From Atherinomorus stipes (lineage: Eukaryota; Chordata; Actinopteri; Atheriniformes; Atherinidae), in NCBI GenBank assembly GCA_023101725.1, contig JALJCO010013447.1, positions 441,001 through 505,000 on the forward strand: a stretch of DNA of 64,000 nucleotides, read 5' to 3'. A model generated the notes under the pieces. The model made no database searches, was not told the DNA's origin, and worked only from the letters and a program-made list of their open reading frames with translations. The position numbers were made by a program, and so were the translations under genes. Positions 58,755 through 64,000 of the stretch are shown here, piece by piece; positions within the stretch are counted from its first letter, which is position 1, and every line of letters begins with the position of its first letter.

Positions 58755-60210
58755 AGACACATACATGTCAGTATTAAACAGATATGTACTAGATACATAC
58801 ATGTCAGTATTACACAGATATGCACTAGATACATGTCAGTATTACACAGATATGTACTAGATACATACATGTCAGTATTAAACAGATATGTACTAGGTAC
58901 ATACATGTCAGTATTACACAGATATGTACTAGGTACATACATGTCAGTATTAAACAGATATGTACTAGGTACATACATGTCAGTATTACACAGATATGTA
59001 CTAGGTACATACATGTCAGTATTACACAGATATGTACTAGGTACATACATGTCAGTATTACACAGATATGTACTAGATACATACATGTCAGTATTACACA
59101 GATATGTAATAGGTACATATATGTCAGTATTAAACAGATATGTACTAGGTACATACATGTCAGTATTACACAGATATGTACTAGGTACATACATGTCAGT
59201 ATTACACAGATATGTACTAGATACATACATGTCAGTATTACACAGATATGTACTAGGTACATACATGTCAGTATTACACAGATATGTACTAGAGACATAC
59301 ATGTCAGTATTACACAGATATGTACTAGATACATACATGTCAGTATTACACAGATATGTACTATACACATACATGTCAGTATTAAACAGATATGTACTAG
59401 ACACATACATGTCAGTATTACACAGATATGTAATAGACACATACATGCCAGTATTACACAGATATGTAGTAGGTACATACATGTCAGTATTACACAGATA
59501 TGTACTAGACACATACATGTCAGTATTAAACAGATATGTACTAGACACATACATGTCAGTATTACACAGATATGTAATAGACACATACATGTCAGTATTA
59601 CACAGATATGTACTAGACACATACATGTCAGTATTAAACAGATATGTAATAGATACATACATGTCAGTATTACACAGATATGTAGTAGGTACATACATGT
59701 CAGTATTACACAGATAAGAACTAGATACATACATGTCAGTATTACACAGATATGTTCTAGTTACATACATGTCAGTATTACACAGATAAGTACTAGGTAC
59801 ATGCATGTCAGTATTACACAGATAAGTACTAGGTACATGCATGTCAGTATTACACAGATATGTACTAGATACATACATGTCAGTATTACACAGATATGTA
59901 CTAGGTACATGCATGTCAGTATTACACAGATATGTACTAGGTACATTAATGTCAGTATTACACAGATATGTACTAGGTACATGCATGTCAGTATTACACA
60001 GATATGTACTAGGTACATGCATGTCAGTATTACACAGATATGTACTAGGTACATGCATGTCAGTATTACACAGAAATGTACTAGATACATACATGTCAGT
60101 ATTACACAGATATGCACTAGATACATGTCAGTATTACACAGATATGCACTAGATACATGTCAGTATTACACAGATATGTACTAGGTACATACATGTCAGT
60201 ATTACACAGA
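58755..60210. repeat. 1.46-kb direct block duplication, copy 1
   Basis: Reappears at 60779-62234, offset 2024 bp. The order of unit variants (including rare CATACATGCCAG, TACTATACAC and CTAGAGAC) is the same in both. Confidence 0.9.
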
Positions 60211-60778
60211 TATGTACTAGGTACATGCATGTCAGTATTACACAGAAATGTACTAGATACATACATGTCAGTATTACACAGATATGCACTAGATACATGT
60301 CAGTATTACACAGATATGCACTAGATACATACATGTCAGTATTACACAGATATGTACTAGGTACATACATGTCAGTATTACACAGATATGTACTAGGTAC
60401 ATGCATGTCAGTATTACACAGAAATGTACTAGATACATACATGTCAGTATTACACAGATATGCACTAGATACATGTCAGTATTACACAGATATGCACTAG
60501 ATACATACATGTCAGTATTACACAGATATGCACTAGATACATGTCAGTATTACACAGATATGTACTAGGTACATACATGTCAGTATTACACAGATATGTA
60601 CTAGGTACATGCATGTCAGTATTACACAGAAATGTACTAGATACATACATGTCAGTATTACACAGATATGCACTAGATACATGTCAGTATTACACAGATA
60701 TGCACTAGACACATACATGTCAGTATTACACAGATATGTACTAGGTACATACATGTCAGTATTACACAGAAATGTACT

Positions 60779-62234
60779 AGACACATACATGTCAGTATTA
60801 AACAGATATGTACTAGATACATACATGTCAGTATTACACAGATATGCACTAGATACATGTCAGTATTACACAGATATGTACTAGATACATACATGTCAGT
60901 ATTAAACAGATATGTACTAGGTACATACATGTCAGTATTACACAGATATGTACTAGGTACATACATGTCAGTATTAAACAGATATGTACTAGGTACATAC
61001 ATGTCAGTATTACACAGATATGTACTAGGTACATACATGTCAGTATTACACAGATATGTACTAGGTACATACATGTCAGTATTACACAGATATGTACTAG
61101 ATACATACATGTCAGTATTACACAGATATGTAATAGGTACATATATGTCAGTATTAAACAGATATGTACTAGGTACATACATGTCAGTATTACACAGATA
61201 TGTACTAGGTACATACATGTCAGTATTACACAGATATGTACTAGATACATACATGTCAGTATTACACAGATATGTACTAGGTACATACATGTCAGTATTA
61301 CACAGATATGTACTAGAGACATACATGTCAGTATTACACAGATATGTACTAGATACATACATGTCAGTATTACACAGATATGTACTATACACATACATGT
61401 CAGTATTAAACAGATATGTACTAGACACATACATGTCAGTATTACACAGATATGTAATAGACACATACATGCCAGTATTACACAGATATGTAGTAGGTAC
61501 ATACATGTCAGTATTACACAGATATGTACTAGACACATACATGTCAGTATTAAACAGATATGTACTAGACACATACATGTCAGTATTACACAGATATGTA
61601 ATAGACACATACATGTCAGTATTACACAGATATGTACTAGACACATACATGTCAGTATTAAACAGATATGTAATAGATACATACATGTCAGTATTACACA
61701 GATATGTAGTAGGTACATACATGTCAGTATTACACAGATAAGAACTAGATACATACATGTCAGTATTACACAGATATGTTCTAGTTACATACATGTCAGT
61801 ATTACACAGATAAGTACTAGGTACATGCATGTCAGTATTACACAGATAAGTACTAGGTACATGCATGTCAGTATTACACAGATATGTACTAGATACATAC
61901 ATGTCAGTATTACACAGATATGTACTAGGTACATGCATGTCAGTATTACACAGATATGTACTAGGTACATTAATGTCAGTATTACACAGATATGTACTAG
62001 GTACATGCATGTCAGTATTACACAGATATGTACTAGGTACATGCATGTCAGTATTACACAGATATGTACTAGGTACATGCATGTCAGTATTACACAGAAA
62101 TGTACTAGATACATACATGTCAGTATTACACAGATATGCACTAGATACATGTCAGTATTACACAGATATGCACTAGATACATGTCAGTATTACACAGATA
62201 TGTACTAGGTACATACATGTCAGTATTACACAGA
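60779..62234. repeat. 1.46-kb direct block duplication, copy 2
   Basis: See 58755-60210. The copies diverge beyond each end, which fixes the breakpoints to within one unit. Confidence 0.9.
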
Positions 62235-63096
62235 AATGTACTAGATACATACATGTCAGTATTAAACAGATATGTACTAGATACATACATGTCAGTATTA
62301 CACAGATATGCACTAGATACATGTCAGTATTACACAGATATGCACTAGATACATGTCAGTATTACACAGATATGTACTAGATACATACATGTCAGTATTA
62401 CACAGATATGTAATAGACACATACATGTCAGTATTAAACAGATATGTACTAGACACATACATGTCAGTATTACACAGATATGTACTAGGTACATACATGT
62501 CAGTATTACACAGATATGTACTAGATACATACATGTCAGTATTAAACAGATATGTACTAGATACATACATGTCAGTATTAAACAGATATGTAATAGATAC
62601 ATGCATGTCAGTATTACACAGATATGTACTAGGTACATACATGTCAGTATTACACAGATATGTACTAGGTACATACATGTCAGTATTACACAGATATGCA
62701 CTAGATACGTGTCAGTATTACACAGATATGTAATAGGTACATACATGTCAGTATTAAACAGATATGTACTAGGTACATACATGTCAGTATTACACAGATA
62801 TGTACTAGACACATACATGTCAGTATTAAACAGATATGTACTAGACACATACATGTCAGTATTACACAGATATGTACTAGACACATACATGTCAGTATTA
62901 AACAGATATGTACTAGACACATACATGTCAGTATTAAACATATGTACTAGACACATACATGTCAGTATTACACAGATATGTACTAGGTACATACATGTCA
63001 GTATTAAACAGATATGTACTAGGTACATACATGTCAGTATTACACAGATAAGTACTAGATACATACATGTCAGTATTACACAGATATGTACTAGGT

Positions 63097-63161
63097 ACAT
63101 ACATGTCAGTATTTCACAGATATGTACTAGATACATATCTGTGAAATACTGACATGTATGT
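63097..63161. repeat. Perfect hairpin, 30-bp arms, 5-base loop (copy 2)
   Basis: Same sequence as 58091-58155, exactly 5006 bp away, carried by a block duplication of the 36-bp array. Confidence 0.97.
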
Positions 63162-64000
63162 ACTAGGTACATACATGTCAGTATTACACAGATAAGTACT
63201 AGATATATGTCAGTATTACACAGATATGTAATAGATACATACATGTCAGTATTACACAGATAAGTACTAGATACATGTCAGTATTACACAGATATGTACT
63301 AGGTACATACATGTCAGTATTACACAGATATGCACTAGATACATACATGTCAGTATTAAACAGATATGTACTAGGTACATACATGTCAGTATTACACAGA
63401 TATGTAATAGATACATACATGTCAGTATTACACAGATAAGTACTAGATACATGTCAGTATTACACAGATATGTACTAGGTACATACATGTCAGTATTACA
63501 CAGATATGCACTAGATACATACATGTCAGTATTAAACAGATATGTACTAGGTACATACATGTCAGTATTACACAGATATGTAATAGATACATACATGTCA
63601 GTATTAAACAGATATGTACTAGATACATACATATCAGTATTACACAGATATGTACTAGACACATACATGTCAGTATTAAACAGATATGTACTAGACACAT
63701 ACATGTCAGTATTACACAGATATGTAATAGACACATACATGTCAGTATTAAACGGATATGTACTAGACACATACATGTCAGTATTACACAGATAAGTACT
63801 AGATACATGTCAGTATTACACAGATATGTAATAGACACATACATGTCAGTATTAAACAGATATGTACTAGACACATACATGTCAGTATTACACAGATATG
63901 TAATAGACACATACATGTCAGTATTACACAGATATGTACTAGATACATACATGTCAGTATTAAACAGATATGTAATAGATACATGTCAGTATTAAACAGA

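Larger units (their letters stand above)
55348..64000. repeat. 36-bp minisatellite (32-bp short form), runs off the right edge
   Basis: The unit is ACATACATGTCAGTATTACA then CAGATATGTACTAGGT, with variants TTAAACAG, AAATGTAC, GTAATAG, GCACTAG and ACTAGACAC. A 32-bp form lacks one ACAT. The first 90 bases (55348-55440) are a unique lead-in. The array contains kilobase-scale direct duplications and two copies of a hairpin unit. No gene is seen in these 8.6 kb. Confidence 0.97.

Noticed and set aside
55348..64000. Centromeric or telomeric satellite
   Set aside because: The unit is 36 bp, not a telomere repeat, and the window shows ordinary gene exons nearby; size here is too small to call a centromere.

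Overview
The window is animal nuclear DNA, almost certainly from a ray-finned (teleost) fish. It carries spliced exons of a vertebrate-type inositol monophosphatase gene (IMPA1-like, minus strand) and mobile elements of kinds common in fish: PIF/Harbinger, hAT, an L2/Rex-type LINE, a tRNA-derived SINE and a Tc1/mariner-like MITE. No bacterial gene, rRNA, tRNA gene or CRISPR array was seen. I cannot name the species. Most long open frames in the window are produced by tandem repeats whose unit is a multiple of three bases, and they are not genes. Layout: the IMPA1-like gene runs right to left from a probable TATA-less promoter near 38.5-38.7 kb to beyond the left edge. Its exons are 37658-37731 (ATG at 37720), 32724-32857, 18936-19040, 18797-18842, 3669-3777 and 3488-3596. 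Together they give 566 coding bases in one uninterrupted phase, ending about two thirds of the way through the enzyme. The final exons (third catalytic aspartate, C-terminus) lie off the left edge. Two introns are short (72 and 93 bp). The other long introns are built almost wholly of minisatellites: a 12-bp array in intron 7 that begins at the 5' splice site; a 24-bp and a 21-bp array with complementary cores in the 15-kb intron 5; an AT-rich ~11-bp array broken by transposons in intron 3; and 54-bp and 40-bp arrays in intron 2. Right of the promoter come further arrays with no recognised host gene: 25 bp, 19 bp, 26 bp, a 66-bp G-rich array inside a decayed Harbinger transposon (about 44.1-51.1 kb), then 24 bp, 33/34 bp and a 36-bp array that runs off the right edge with kilobase-scale internal duplications. 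How the parts relate: the enzyme gene is the only clearly functional unit. The arrays sit at its splice sites and next to its promoter, so they could matter for splicing and expression, but that is inference. Mobile elements split and date the arrays. Several stretches (near 4.9-5.1, 12.6-15.1, 24.6-25.0 and 29.6-31.3 kb) look like broken-down repeat consensus and may be assembly error. All coordinates of array edges are approximate to about one unit.
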